Source: Ectobius pallidus (lineage: Eukaryota; Arthropoda; Insecta; Blattodea; Ectobiidae). From it: a DNA stretch of 64,000 nt. Under the pieces are notes generated by a model that had not been told where the DNA came from, made no database searches, and saw only the letters and a list, made by a program, of their open reading frames with translations. Where the stretch lies: the NCBI GenBank assembly GCA_964059195.1, contig CAXKWD010000014.1:2480001-2544000 (forward strand). Direction: 5' to 3'. This document shows positions 50,102 to 62,817 of the stretch, piece by piece. The stretch's first letter is position 1. Each line of letters begins with the position of its first letter. Both the position numbers and the translations under genes were made by a program.

Positions 50102-53100
50102 CCTTTAATCCCTCAATGATCAATACATACAATGAAAATATCGGTGATATGCTAATGGCATAACAGGGGTTGTAAATTTTGCTTTAATAGAAAGAATACT
50201 GTTGCCTAGCAATGAGTTTTAAAACACGAAAGTGTTGCCTAGCAATGCCATTTTAAACCGGAAACTGTTGCCTAGCAATGTCATCAAAAAGAACTGTTGC
50301 TTAGTAATGTCATTTGTAAACACAATATTGCTACCTATTATAAACTTTTAAAAATATACTGTTGTGTAGCAATGTTAATTTCAGACACCAAACTTTTACT
50401 TTTCAATACATTTTTAAAAGTCGAAACGTTTTCCTAGCAATGTAATTTTTAAAGACAATTTGGCTGCTTAACAATGTAATTTTTCTATAACGAAAGTTTT
50501 GCCTAGCCATGCCAGTCTAAACCGGAAACTGTTGCCTAGCAATTAAGTTTTAAAACACCTGACTCTTGCTTAGCAATGACATTTTGAACAAGAAACTGTA
50601 GCTTAGCAATGCCATCTCCAAATACGAAACTGTTGCCTAGCAATGTCATCTATAAGGAATAGTTTTTAATCCTTCAATGATCAATACATACAATGAAAAT
50701 ATCGGTGATATGCTAATGTCAAAACATGGGTTGTAAATTTTACTTTAATAGAAAGAATACTGTTGCCTAGCAATTAGTTTTAAAACACGAAAGTGTTGCC
50801 TAGCAATGCCATTTTAAACCGGAAACTGTTGCCTAGCAATGTCCTCAAAAAGAACTGTTGCTTAGCAATGGCATTTTTAAACACAATATTGCTACCTATT
50901 AAAAGCTTTTAAAAAAAGATACTGTTGCGTAGCAATGTCAATTTCTGACACGAAACCTTTACCTTTCAATGCATTTTTCAAATTCGAAACTTCTTCCTAG
51001 CAATGTAATTTTTAAAAACAATTTGGCTACCTAACAATGTAATTTTTCTATCACGAATGTTTTGCCTAGCCATGCCAGTCTAAACCGGAAACTGTTGCCT
51101 AGCAATGAAGTTTTATAACACCTGACTGTTGCTTAGCAATGACATTTTGAATAAGAAACTGTAGCTTAGCAATGCCATCTCCAAATACGAAACTGTTGCC
51201 TAGCAATGTCATCTATAAGGAATAGCCTTTAATCCCTCAATGATCAATACATACAATGAAAATATCGGTGATATGCTAATGGCATAACAGGGGTTGTAAA
51301 TTTTTCTTTAATAGAAAAGAATACTGTTGCCTAGCAATGAGTTTTAAAACACGTAAGTGTTGCCTAGCAATGCCATTTTAAACCGGAAACTGTTGCCTAG
51401 CAATGCCATCAAAAAGAACTGTTGCTTAGCAAAGTCATTTTTAAACACAATATTGCTACCTATTATAAACTTTTAAAAAATATACTGTTGCGTAGCAATG
51501 TCAATATCTCACACAAATCTTTTACCTTTCAATGCATTTTTCATGTCGAAAATTTTCCTAGCAATGAAATTTTTAAAGACAATTTGGCTGCCTAACAATG
51601 TAATTTTTCTATCACGAAAGGTTCGCCTAGCAATGCCAGTCTAAACCGGAAACTGTTGCCTAGCAATTAAGTTTTAAAACAGCTGACTCTTGCTTAGCAA
51701 TGACATTTTGAACATGAAACTGTAGCTTAGCAATGCCATCTCCAAATACGAAACTGTTGCCTAGCAATGTCATCTATAAGGAATAGCCTTTAATCCCTCA
51801 ATGATCAATACATACAATGAAAATATCGGTGATATGCTAATGTCAAGACATTGGTTGTAAATTTTACTTTAATAGAAAGAATACTGCTGCCTAGCAATGA
51901 GTTTTAAAAGACGAAAGTGTTGCCAAGGAATGCCATTTTAAACCCGAAACTGTTGCCTAGCAATGTCATCAAAAAGAACTGTTGCTTAGCGATGTCATTT
52001 GTAAACACAATATTGCTACCTATTATAAACTTTTAAAAATATACTGTTGTGTAGCAATGTTAATTTCAGACACCAATCTTTTACTTTTCAATACATTTTT
52101 AAAAGTCGAAACGTTTTCCTAGCAATGTAATTTTTAAAGACAATTTGGCTGCTTAACAATGTAATTTTTCTATAACGAAAGTTTTGCCTAGCCATGCCAG
52201 TCTAAACCGGAAACTGTTGCCTAGCAATTAAGTTTTAAAACACCTGACTCTTGCTTAGCAATGACATTTTGAACAAGAAACTGTAGCTTAGCAATGCCAT
52301 CTCCAAATACGAAACTGTTGCCTAGCAATGTCGTCTATAACGAATAGTTTTTAATCCTTCAATGATCAATAGATACAATGAAAATATCGGTGATATGCTA
52401 ATGTCAAAACATGGGTTGTAAATTTTACTTTAATAGAAAGAATACTGTAGCCTAGCAATTAGTTTTAAAACACGAAAGTGTTGCCTAGCAATGCCATTTT
52501 AAACTGGAAACTGTTGCTTAGCAATGTCCTCAAAAAGAACTGTTGCTTAGCAATGGCATTTTTAAACATAATATTGCTACCTATTATAAACTTTTAAAAA
52601 ATATACTGTTGCGTAGCAATGTCAATATCAGACACAAATCTTTTACCTTTCAATGCATTTTTCATGTCGAAACTTTTTCCTAGCAATGTAATTTTTAAAG
52701 ACAATTTGGCTGCCTATCAACGTAATTTTTCTATCACGAATGTTTTTCCTAGCCATGCCAGTCTAAACCGGAAACTGTAGCCTAGCAATGAAGTTTTAAA
52801 ACACCTGACTGTTGCTTAGCAATGATATTTTGAACAAGAAATTGTAGCTTAGCAATGCCATCTCCAAATACGAAACTGTTGCCTAGCAATGTCATCTATA
52901 AGGAATAGTTTTTTATCCTTCAATGATCAATACATACAATGAAAATATCGGTGATATGCTAATGTCAAAACATGGGTTGTAAATTTTACTTTAACAGAAA
53001 GAATACTGTTGCCTAGCAATTAGTTTTAAAACACGAAAGTGTTGCCTAGCAATGCCATTTTAAACCGGAAACTGTTGCCTAGCAATGTCCTCAAAAAGAA

Positions 53101-55722
53101 CTGTTGCTTAGCAATGGCATTTTTAAACACAATATTGCTACCTATTAAAAGCTTTTAAAAAAAGATACTGTTGCGTAGCAATGTCAATTTCTGACACGAA
53201 ACCTTTACCTTTCAATGCATTTTTCAAATTCGAAACTTCTTCCTAGCAATGTAATTTTTAAATACAATTTGACTGCCTAACAATGTAATTTTTCTATCAC
53301 GAAAGTTTTCCCTAGCCATGCTAGTCTAAAAGGAAACTGTAGCCTAGCAATGAAGTTTTAAAACACCTGACTGTTGCTTAGCAATGACATTTTGAACAAG
53401 AAACTGTAGCTTAGCAATGCCATCTCCAAATACGAAACTGTTGCCTAGCAATGTCATCTATAAGGAATAGTTTTTAATCCTTCAATGATCAATACATACA
53501 ATGAAAATATCGGTGATATGCTAATGTCAAAACATGGGTTGTAAATTTTACTTTAATAGAAAGAATACTGTTGCCTAGCAATTAGTTTTAAAACACGAAA
53601 GTGTTGCCTAGCAATGCCATTTTAAACCGGAAACTGTTGCCTAGCAATGTCCTCAAAAAGAACTGTTGCTTAGCAATGGCATTTTTAAACACAATATTGC
53701 TACCTATTAAAAGCTTTTAAAAAAAGATACTGTTGCGTAGCAATGTCAATTTCTGACACGAAACCTTTACATTTCAATGCATTTTTCAAATTCGAAACTT
53801 CTTCCTAGCAATGTAATTTTTAAAAACAATTTGGCTACCTAACAATGTAATTTTTCTATCACGAATGTTTTGCCTAGCCATTCCAGTCTAAACCGGAAAC
53901 TGTTGCCTAGCAATGAAGTTTTATAACACCTGACTGTTGCTTAGCAATGACATTTTGAATAAGAAACTGTAGCTTAGCAATGCCATCTCCAAATACGAAA
54001 CTGTTGCCTAGCAATGTCATCTATAAGGAATAGCCTTTAATCCCTCAATGATCAATACATACAATGAAAATATCGGTGATATGCTAATGGCATAACAGGG
54101 GTTGTAAATTTTTCTTTAATAGAAAACAATACTGTTGCCTAGCAATGAGTTTTAAAACACGTAAGTGTTGCCTAGCAATGCCATTTTAAACCGGAAACTG
54201 TTGCCTAGCAATGCCATCAAAAAGAACTGTTGCTTAGCAAAGTCATTTTTAAACACAATATTGCTATCTATTATAAACTTTTAAAAAATATACTGTTGCG
54301 TAGCAATGTCAATATCACACACAAATCTTTTACCTTTCAATGCATTTTTCATGTCGAAAATTTTCCTAGCAATGAAATTTTTAATGACAATTTGGCTGCC
54401 TAACAATGTAATTTTTCTATCACGAAAGGTTCGCCTAGCAATGCCAGTCTAAACCGGAAACTGTTGCCTAGCAATTAAGTTTTAAAACAGCTGACTCTTG
54501 CTTAGCAATGACATTTTGAACATGAAACTGTAGCTTACCAATGCCATCTCCAAATACGAAACTGTTGCCTAGCAATGTCATCAATAAGGAATAGTTTTTA
54601 ATCCCTCAATGATCAATACATACAATGAAAATATCGGTGATATGCTAATGGCAAAACATGGGTTGTAAATTTTGCTTTAATAGAAAGAATACAGTTGCCT
54701 AGCAATCAGATTTAAAACACGAAAGTGTTGCCTAGCAATGCCATTTTAAACCGCAAACTGTTGCCTAGCAATGTCATCAAAAAGAACTGTTGCTTAGCAA
54801 TGTCATTTTTAAACACAATATTGCTACCTATTATAAACTTTTAAAAATATACTGTTGTGTAGCAATGTTAATTTCAGACACCAAACTTTTACTTTTCAAT
54901 GCATTTTTCAAAGTCGAAACTTTTTCCTAGCAATGTAATTTTTAAAGACGATTTGGCTGCTTAACAATGTAATTTTTCTATGACGGAAGTTTTGCCTAGC
55001 CATGCCAGTCTAAACCGGAAACTGTTGCCTAGCAATTAAGTTTTAAAACACCTGACTCTTGCTTGGCAATGACATTTTGAACAAGAAACTGTAGCTTAGC
55101 AATGCCATCTCCAAATACGAAACTGTTGCCTAGCAATGGCATCTATAAGGAATAGTTTTTAATCCTTCAATGATCAATACATACAATGAAAATATCGGTG
55201 ATATGCTAATGTCAAGACATGGGTTGTAAATTTTACTTTAATAGAAAGAATACTGCTGCCTAGCAATGAGTTTTAAAACACGAAAGTGTTGCCTGGCAAT
55301 GCCATTTTAAACCAGAAACTGTTGCCTAGCAATGTCATCAAAAAGAACTGTTGCTTGGCAATGTCATCTTTAACACAATATTGCTACCTATTTAAAGCTT
55401 CTAAAAAAAGTTACTGTTGCGTAGCAATGTCAATTTCTTACACGAAACCTTTACCTTTCAATGCATTTTCCAAAGTCAAAACTTCTTCCTAGCAATGTAA
55501 TTTTTAAAGACAATTTGGCTGCCTATCAATGTAATTTTTCTATCACGAATGTTTTGCCTAACCATGCCAGTCTAAACCGGAAACTGTTGCCTAGCAATGA
55601 AGTTTTAAAACACCTGACTGTTGCTTAGCAATGACATTTTGAATAAGAAACTGTAACTTAGCAATGCCATCTCCAAATACGAAACTGTTGCCTAGCAATG
55701 TCATCTATAAGGAATACCCTTT
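50102..55722. repeat. Satellite block 6: 10 monomers
   Basis: Monomers start at 50113, 50674, 51237, 51798, 52359, 52920, 53482, 54045, 54606 and 55167, duplicating block 2 in order. The damaged subrepeat of monomer 25245 (TTGCCAAGGAATG) recurs at about 51922. The frame at 55286-55492 is subrepeat readthrough. Confidence 0.97.
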
Positions 55723-57020
55723 GGTGTAAATGGAGTCATCTCCATTAATATCAATTGATAGAAAATGATGAGAAATAGATTGATATTAATTAAATACGGC
55801 AGATAATAACTTTTGAACTAACCAAGCAATATTATTATAAATTACATGATAAAAATCAGGAAAAATTAACAAATAATGTTACATAAATATGAAATTAATA
55901 TCATCAATACTTTAGCTGATATTAATTATTTTATAGTAAAGAATAAAATACACTTGGACTCAATAGAAGTTAGCAGACGGAATACTCAGAAATATACAAT
56001 GCAGCCGGAGTGAAATGTATAGCAACTCTGTGGGAGATAGGTGCCAGGTATTGTCAGAAATGTACTAGGCTATTCAGTCAAAATGTAGTAGAAAGGAAAG
56101 ATTATGAGATGAATAGGCACTTCACGAGAATGTACAGTGAAAGTTGCAAGGTCCAAGAACTAGACAGAAGTTCGGAGAATCGCAGGATGGGAGAAACAGA
56201 AAAGCATCACTCCCAAGCTAAAAACCACGCTAATCGAAACAACCAATAGAATTTAAGTTTAGGATAGAAAAAACTTAATTTAGCTATAACAGTGCAGATG
56301 ATTGGTTTTGTGTAACTATGGTAAGGAAGGGAAATTGAGAGGAGGCTAAGATCATGGCTTTTACGAAACTACACTTGTGTACGAAGGACTCGAGGAGGCA
56401 GGTCATATCCCTGCATTTCTCCTCGAATTACACGTAAGTCGTATTGACATTGTGGTCAATCCGACTGTATCTATATAAATAACTTCACTAAATTACCGAA
56501 GTGTAAATTCGATTATACATTTATTCTTGCAGTAAGAGCTTATTATAGCTACTTACTAAAATAAATTCAGTGAGTGTGCCAAGTAAGTACTGTTGTGACA
56601 TTGACGTCACCATCATTACAAGATTACGTGGATATCGAGTGTCACTACTAGGAAGTATTTACGTACGAGTTGCAAAGGCCAATATTAGACTCCCTTCAAT
56701 ATCCCATCATAAAATTAATAAATTCACGAAGTAACATTTATACATTTGAACTTTGATTGGAATACTAAATAAACTGGCAGTGTTTGATAAATATTTAATT
56801 ATTGATAAACAGTAAATATAGAACCTCCACACCCAATTTTATGCCCTGAGGTAAGATAGAGAAAATCGTAGCAACTCCGACTGAGCAACCCGAGGTTCCA
56901 CCAGGCTGAAGAAGACAACATTCGCAGTGAGTACAATATTGTGGGGGTGGACCACAAACCGATTGCAGCATACTGGGAGAACTCATACAACGAGGGCTTG
57001 TAGTGTGAAGTACTGCATCA
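55723..57020. mobile_element. 1,298-bp inserted element, copy 7
   Basis: This is the partner of copy 3 at +26,553 bp with the same G-G-G diagnostic haplotype (55878, 55969, 56434). CCTTT flanks are at 55718-55722 and 57021-57025. The 26,553-bp match ends 79 bp beyond its right end. Confidence 0.93.
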
Positions 57021-60000
57021 CCTTTAATCCCTCAATGATCAATACATACAATGAAAATATCGGTGATATGCTAATGGCATAACAGGGGTTGTAAATTTTT
57101 CTTTAATAGAAAAGAATACTGTTGCCTAGCAATGAGTTTTAAAACACGAAAGTGTTGCCTAGCAATGCCATTTTAAACCGGAAACTGTTGCCTAGCAATG
57201 TCATCAAAAAGAACTGTTGCTTAGTAATGTCATTTTTAAACACAATATTGCTACCTATTATAAACTTTTAAAAATATACTGTTGTGTAGCAATGTTAATT
57301 TCAGACACCAAACTTTTACTTTTCAATGCATTTTTAAAAGTCGAAACGTTTTCCTAGCAATGTAATTTTTAAAGACAATTTGGCTGCTTAACAATGTAAT
57401 TTTTCTATGACGAAAGTTTTGCCTAGCCATGCCAGTCTAAACCGGAAACTGTTGATAGCAATTAAGTTTTAAAACAACTGACTCTTGCTTAGCAATGACA
57501 TTTTGAACAAGAAACTGTAGCTTAGCAATGTCATCTCCAAATACGAAACTGTTGCCTAGCAATGTCATCAATAACGAATAGTTTTTAATCCTTCAATGAT
57601 CAATACATACAATGAAAATATCGGTGATATGCTAATGTCAAAACATGGGTTGTAAATTTTACTTTAATACAAAGAATACTGTTGCCTAGCAATGACTTTT
57701 TAAAACACGAAAGTGTTGCCTAGCAATGCCATTTTAAACCAGAAACTGTTGCCTAGCAATGTCATCAAAAAGAACTGATGCTTAGCAATGTCATTTTTGA
57801 ACACAATATTGCCACCTATTAAAAGCTTTTAAAAAAAGATACTGTTGCGTAGCAATGTCAATTTCTGACACGAAACCTTTACCTTTCAATGCATTTTCCA
57901 AAGTCGAAACTTCTTCCTAGCAATGTAATTTTTAAAGACAATTTGGCTACCTAACAATGTAATTTTTCTATCACGAATGTTTTGCCTAGCCAGGCCAGTC
58001 TAAACCGGAAACTGTTGCCTAGCAATGAAGTTTTATAACACCTGACTGTTGCTTAGCAATGACATTTTGAACAAGAAACTGTAGCTTAGCAATGCCATCT
58101 CCAAATACGAAACTGTTGCCTAGCAATGTCATCTATAAGGAATAGCCTTTAATCCCTCAATGATCAATACATACAATGAAAATATCGGTGATATGCTAAT
58201 GGCATAACAGGGGTTGTAAATTTTTCTTTAATAGAAAACAATACTGTTGCCTAGCAATGAGTTTTAAAACACGTAAGTGTTGCCTAGCAATGCCATTTTA
58301 AACCGGAAACTGTTGCCTAGCAATGCCATCAAAAAGAACTGTTGCTTAGCAAAGTCATTTTTAAACACAATATTGCTATCTATTATAAACTTTTAAAAAA
58401 TATACTGTTGCGTAGCAATGTCAATATCACACACAAATCTTTTACCTTTCAATGCATTTTTCATGTCGAAAATTTTCCTAGCAATGAAATTTTTAATGAC
58501 AATTTGGCTGCCTAACAATGTAATTTTTCTATCACGAAAGGTTCGCCTAGCAATGCCAGTCTAAACCGGAAACTGTTGCCTAGCAATTAAGTTTTAAAAC
58601 AGCTGACTCTTGCTTAGCAATGACATTTTGAACATGAAACTGTAGCTTACCAATGCCATCTCCAAATACGAAACTGTTGCCTAGCAATGTCATCAATAAG
58701 GAATAGTTTTTAATCCCTCAATGATCAATACATACAATGAAAATATCGGTGATATGCTAATGGCAAAACATGGGTTGTAAATTTTGCTTTAATAGAAAGA
58801 ATACAGTTGCCTAGCAATCAGATTTAAAACACGAAAGTGTTGCCTAGCAATGCCATTTTAAACCGCAAACTGTTGCCTAGCAATGTCATCAAAAAGAACT
58901 GTTGCTTAGCAATGTCATTTTTAAACACAATATTGCTACCTATTATAAACTTTTAAAAATATACTGTTGTGTAGCAATGTTAATTTCAGACACCAAACTT
59001 TTACTTTTCAATGCATTTTTCAAAGTCGAAACTTTTTCCTAGCAATGTAATTTTTAAAGACGATTTGGCTGCTTAACAATGTAATTTTTCTATGACGGAA
59101 GTTTTGCCTAGCCATGCCAGTCTAAACCGGAAACTGTTGCCTAGCAATTAAGTTTTAAAACACCTGACTCTTGCTTGGCAATGACATTTTGAACAAGAAA
59201 CTGTAGCTTAGCAATGCCATCTCCAAATACGAAACTGTTGCCTAGCAATGTCATCTATAAGGAATAGTTTTTAATCCTTCAATGATCAATACATACAATG
59301 AAAATATCGGTGATATGCTAATGTCAAAACATGGGTTGTAAATTTTACTTTAATAGAAAGAATACTGTTGCCTAGCAATTAGTTTTAAAACACGAAAGTG
59401 TTGCCTAGCAATGCCATTTTAAACCGCAAACTGTTGCCTAGCAATGTCCTCAAAAAGAACTGTTGCTTAGCAATGGCATTTTTAAACACAATATTGCTAC
59501 CTATTAAAAGCTTTTAAAAAAAGATACTGTTGCGTAGCAATGTCAATTTCTGACACGAAACCTTTACCTTTCAATGCATTTTTCAAATTCGAAATTTCTT
59601 CCTAGCAATGTAATTTTTAAAAACAATTTGGCTACCTAACAATGTAATTTTTCTATCACGAATGTTTTGCCTAGCCATGCCAGTCTAAACCGGAAACTGT
59701 TGCCTAGCAATGAAGTTTTATAACACCTGACTGTTGCTTAGCAATGACATTTTGAATAAGAAACTGTGGCTTAGCAATGCCATCTCCAAATACGAAACTG
59801 TTGCCTAGCAATGTCATCTATAAGGAATATCCTTTAATCCCTCAATGATCAATACATACAATGAAAATATCGGTGATATGCTAATGGCATAACAGGGGTT
59901 GTAAATTTTTCTTTAATAGAAAAGAATACTGTTGCCTAGCAATGAGTTTTAAAACACGTAAGTGTTGCCTAGCAATGCCATTTTAAACCGGAAACTGTTG

Positions 60001-61519
60001 CCTAGCAATGCCATCAAAAAGAACTGTTGCTTAGCAAAGTCATTTTTAAACACAATATTGCTATCTATTATAAACTTTTAAAAAATATACTGTTGCGTAG
60101 CAATGTCAATATCACACACAAATCTTTTACCTTTCAATGCATTTTTCATGTCGAAAATTTTCCTAGCAATGAAATTTTTAAAGACAATTTGGCTGCCTAA
60201 CAATGTAATTTTTCTATCACGAAAGGTTCGCCTAGCAATGCCAGTCTAAACCGGAAACTGTTGCCTAGCAATTAAGTTTTAAAACAGCTGACTCTTGCTT
60301 AGCAATGACATTTTGAACATGAAACTGTAGCTTACCAATGCCATCTCCAAATACGAAACTGTTGCCTAGCAATGTCATCTATAAGGAATAGTTTTTAATC
60401 CCTCAATGATCAATACATACAATGAAAATATCGGTGATATGCTAATGGCAAAACATGGGTTGTAAATTTTGCTTTAATAGAAAGAATACAGTTGCCTAGC
60501 AATCAGATTTAAAACACGAAAGTGTTGCCTAGCAATGCCATTTTAAACCGCAAACTGTTGCCTAGCAATGTCATCAAAAAGAACTGTTGCTTAGCAATGT
60601 CATTTTTAAACACAATATTGCTACCTATTATAAACTTTTAAAAATATACTGTTGTGTAGCAATGTTAATTTCAGACACCAAACTTTTACTTTTCAATGCA
60701 TTTTTCAAAGTCGAAACTTTTTCCTAGCAATGTAATTTTTAAAGACGATTTGGCTGCTTAACAATGTAATTTTTCTATGACGGAAGTTTTGCCTAGCCAT
60801 GCCAGTCTAAACCGGAAACTGTTGCCTAGCAATGAAGTTTTAAAACACCTGACTCTTGCTTGGCAATGACATTTTGAACAAGAAACTGTAGCTTAGCAAT
60901 GCCATCTCCAAATACGAAACTGTTGCCTAGCAATGGCATCTATAAGGAATAGTTTTTAATCCTTCAATGATCAATACATACAATGAAAATATCGGTGATA
61001 TGCTAATGTCAAGACATGGGTTGTAAATTTTACTTTAATAGAAAGAATACTGCTGCCTAGCAATGAGTTTTAAAACACGAAAGTGTTGCCTGGCAATGCC
61101 ATTTTAAACCAGAAACTGTTGCCTAGCAATGTCATCAAAAAGAACTGTTGCTTGGCAATGTCATCTTTAACACAATATTGCTACCTATTTAAAGCTTCTA
61201 AAAAAAGTTACTGTTGCGTAGCAATGTCAATTTCTTACACGAAACCTTTACCTTTCAATGCATTTTCCAAAGTCAAAACTTCTTCCTAGCAATGTAATTT
61301 TTAAAGACAATTTGGCTGCCTATCAATGTAATTTTTCTATCACGAATGTTTTGCCTAACCATGCCAGTCTAAACCGGAAACTGTTGCCTAGCAATGAAGT
61401 TTTAAAACACCTGACTGTTGCTTAGCAATGACATTTTGAATAAGAAACTGTAACTTAGCAATGCCATCTCCAAATACGAAACTGTTGCCTAGCAATGTCA
61501 TCTATAAGGAATACCCTTT
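57021..61519. repeat. Satellite block 7: 8 monomers
   Basis: Monomers start at 57032, 57593, 58157, 58718, 59279, 59842, 60403 and 60964; classes are A B A C B A C D. The first two resemble monomers 2 and 562, sharing CTGTTGATAGCAATT, CATCAATAACG and GACTTTTTAAAAC. From 58157 the series follows the block 0 end (9725 onward), so this block is a new join of two older segments. The frame at 61083-61289 is subrepeat readthrough. Confidence 0.97.
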
Positions 61520-62817
61520 GGTGTAAATGGAGTCATCTCCATTAATATCAATTGATAGAAAATGATGAGAAATAGATTGATATTAATTAAATACGGCAGA
61601 TAATAACTTTTGAACTAACCAAGCAATATTATTATAAATTACATGATAAAAATCAGGAAAAATTAACAAATAATATTACATAAATATGAAATTAATATCA
61701 TCAATACTTTAGCTGATATTAATTATTTTATAGTAAAGAATAAAATACACTTGGACTCAATAGAAGTTAGCAGACGGAATACTCAGAAATATACAATGCA
61801 GCCGGAGTGAAATGTATAGCAACTCTGTGGGAGATAGGTGCCAGGTATTGTCAGAAATGTACTAGGCTATTCAGTCAAAATGTAGTAGAAAGGAAAGATT
61901 ATGAGATGAATAGGCACTTCACGAGAATGTACAGTGAAAGTTGCAAGGTCCAAGAACTAGACAGAAGTTCGGAGAATCGCAGGATGGGAGAAACAGAAAA
62001 GCATCACTCCCAAGCTAAAAACCACGCTAATCGAAACAACCAATAGAATTTAAGTTTAGGATAGAAAAAACTTAATTTAGCTATAACAGTGCAGATGATT
62101 GGTTTTGTGTAACTATGGTAAGGAAGGGAAATTGAGAGGAGGCTAAGATCATGGCTTTTACGAAACTACACTTGTGTACGAAGGACTCGAGGAGGCAGGT
62201 CATATCCCTGCATTTCTCCTCGAATTACACGTAAGTCGTATTGACATTGTGGTCAATCCGACTGTATCTATATAAATAACTTCACTAAATTACCGAAGTG
62301 TAAATTCGATTATACATTTATTCTTGCAGTAAGAGCTTATTATAGCTACTTACTAAAATAAATTCAGTGAGTGTGCCAAGTAAGTACTGTTGTGACATTG
62401 ACGTCACCATCATTACAAGATTACGTGGATATCGAGTGTCACTACTAGGAAGTATTTACGTACGAGTTGCAAAGGCCAATATTAGACTCCCTTCAATATC
62501 CCATCATAAAATTAATAAATTCACGAAGTAACATTTATACATTTGAACTTTGATTGGAATACTAAATAAACTGGCAGTGTTTGATAAATATTTAATTATT
62601 GATAAACAGTAAATATAGAACCTCCACACCCAATTTTATGCCCTGAGGTAAGATAGAGAAAATCGTAGCAACTCCGACTGAGCAACCCGAGGTTCCACCA
62701 GGCTGAAGAAGACAACATTCGCAGTGAGTACAATATTGTGGGGGTGGACCACAAACCGATTGCAGCATACTGGGAGAACTCATACAACGAGGGCTTGTAG
62801 TGTGAAGTACTGCATCA
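61520..62817. mobile_element. 1,298-bp inserted element, copy 8
   Basis: Same site and flanks (61515-61519, 62818-62822), in a class D monomer. Its diagnostic bases (A at 61675, G at 61766, G at 62231) combine the A of copies 1 and 5 with the G of copies 3, 4 and 7. It is thus either an intermediate haplotype or a recombinant. Confidence 0.93.

Larger units (their letters stand above)
35443..57099. repeat. Large segmental duplication, copy B (21.66 kb; partner at -26,553 bp)
   Basis: This is the near-identical partner of 8890-30546 and carries element copies 5, 6 and 7, matching copies 1, 2 and 3 including their diagnostic bases. The monomer counts between elements (15 and 10) are reproduced exactly. 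Near-identity over 21 kb of satellite indicates either very recent amplification or an assembly artefact. Confidence 0.93.
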
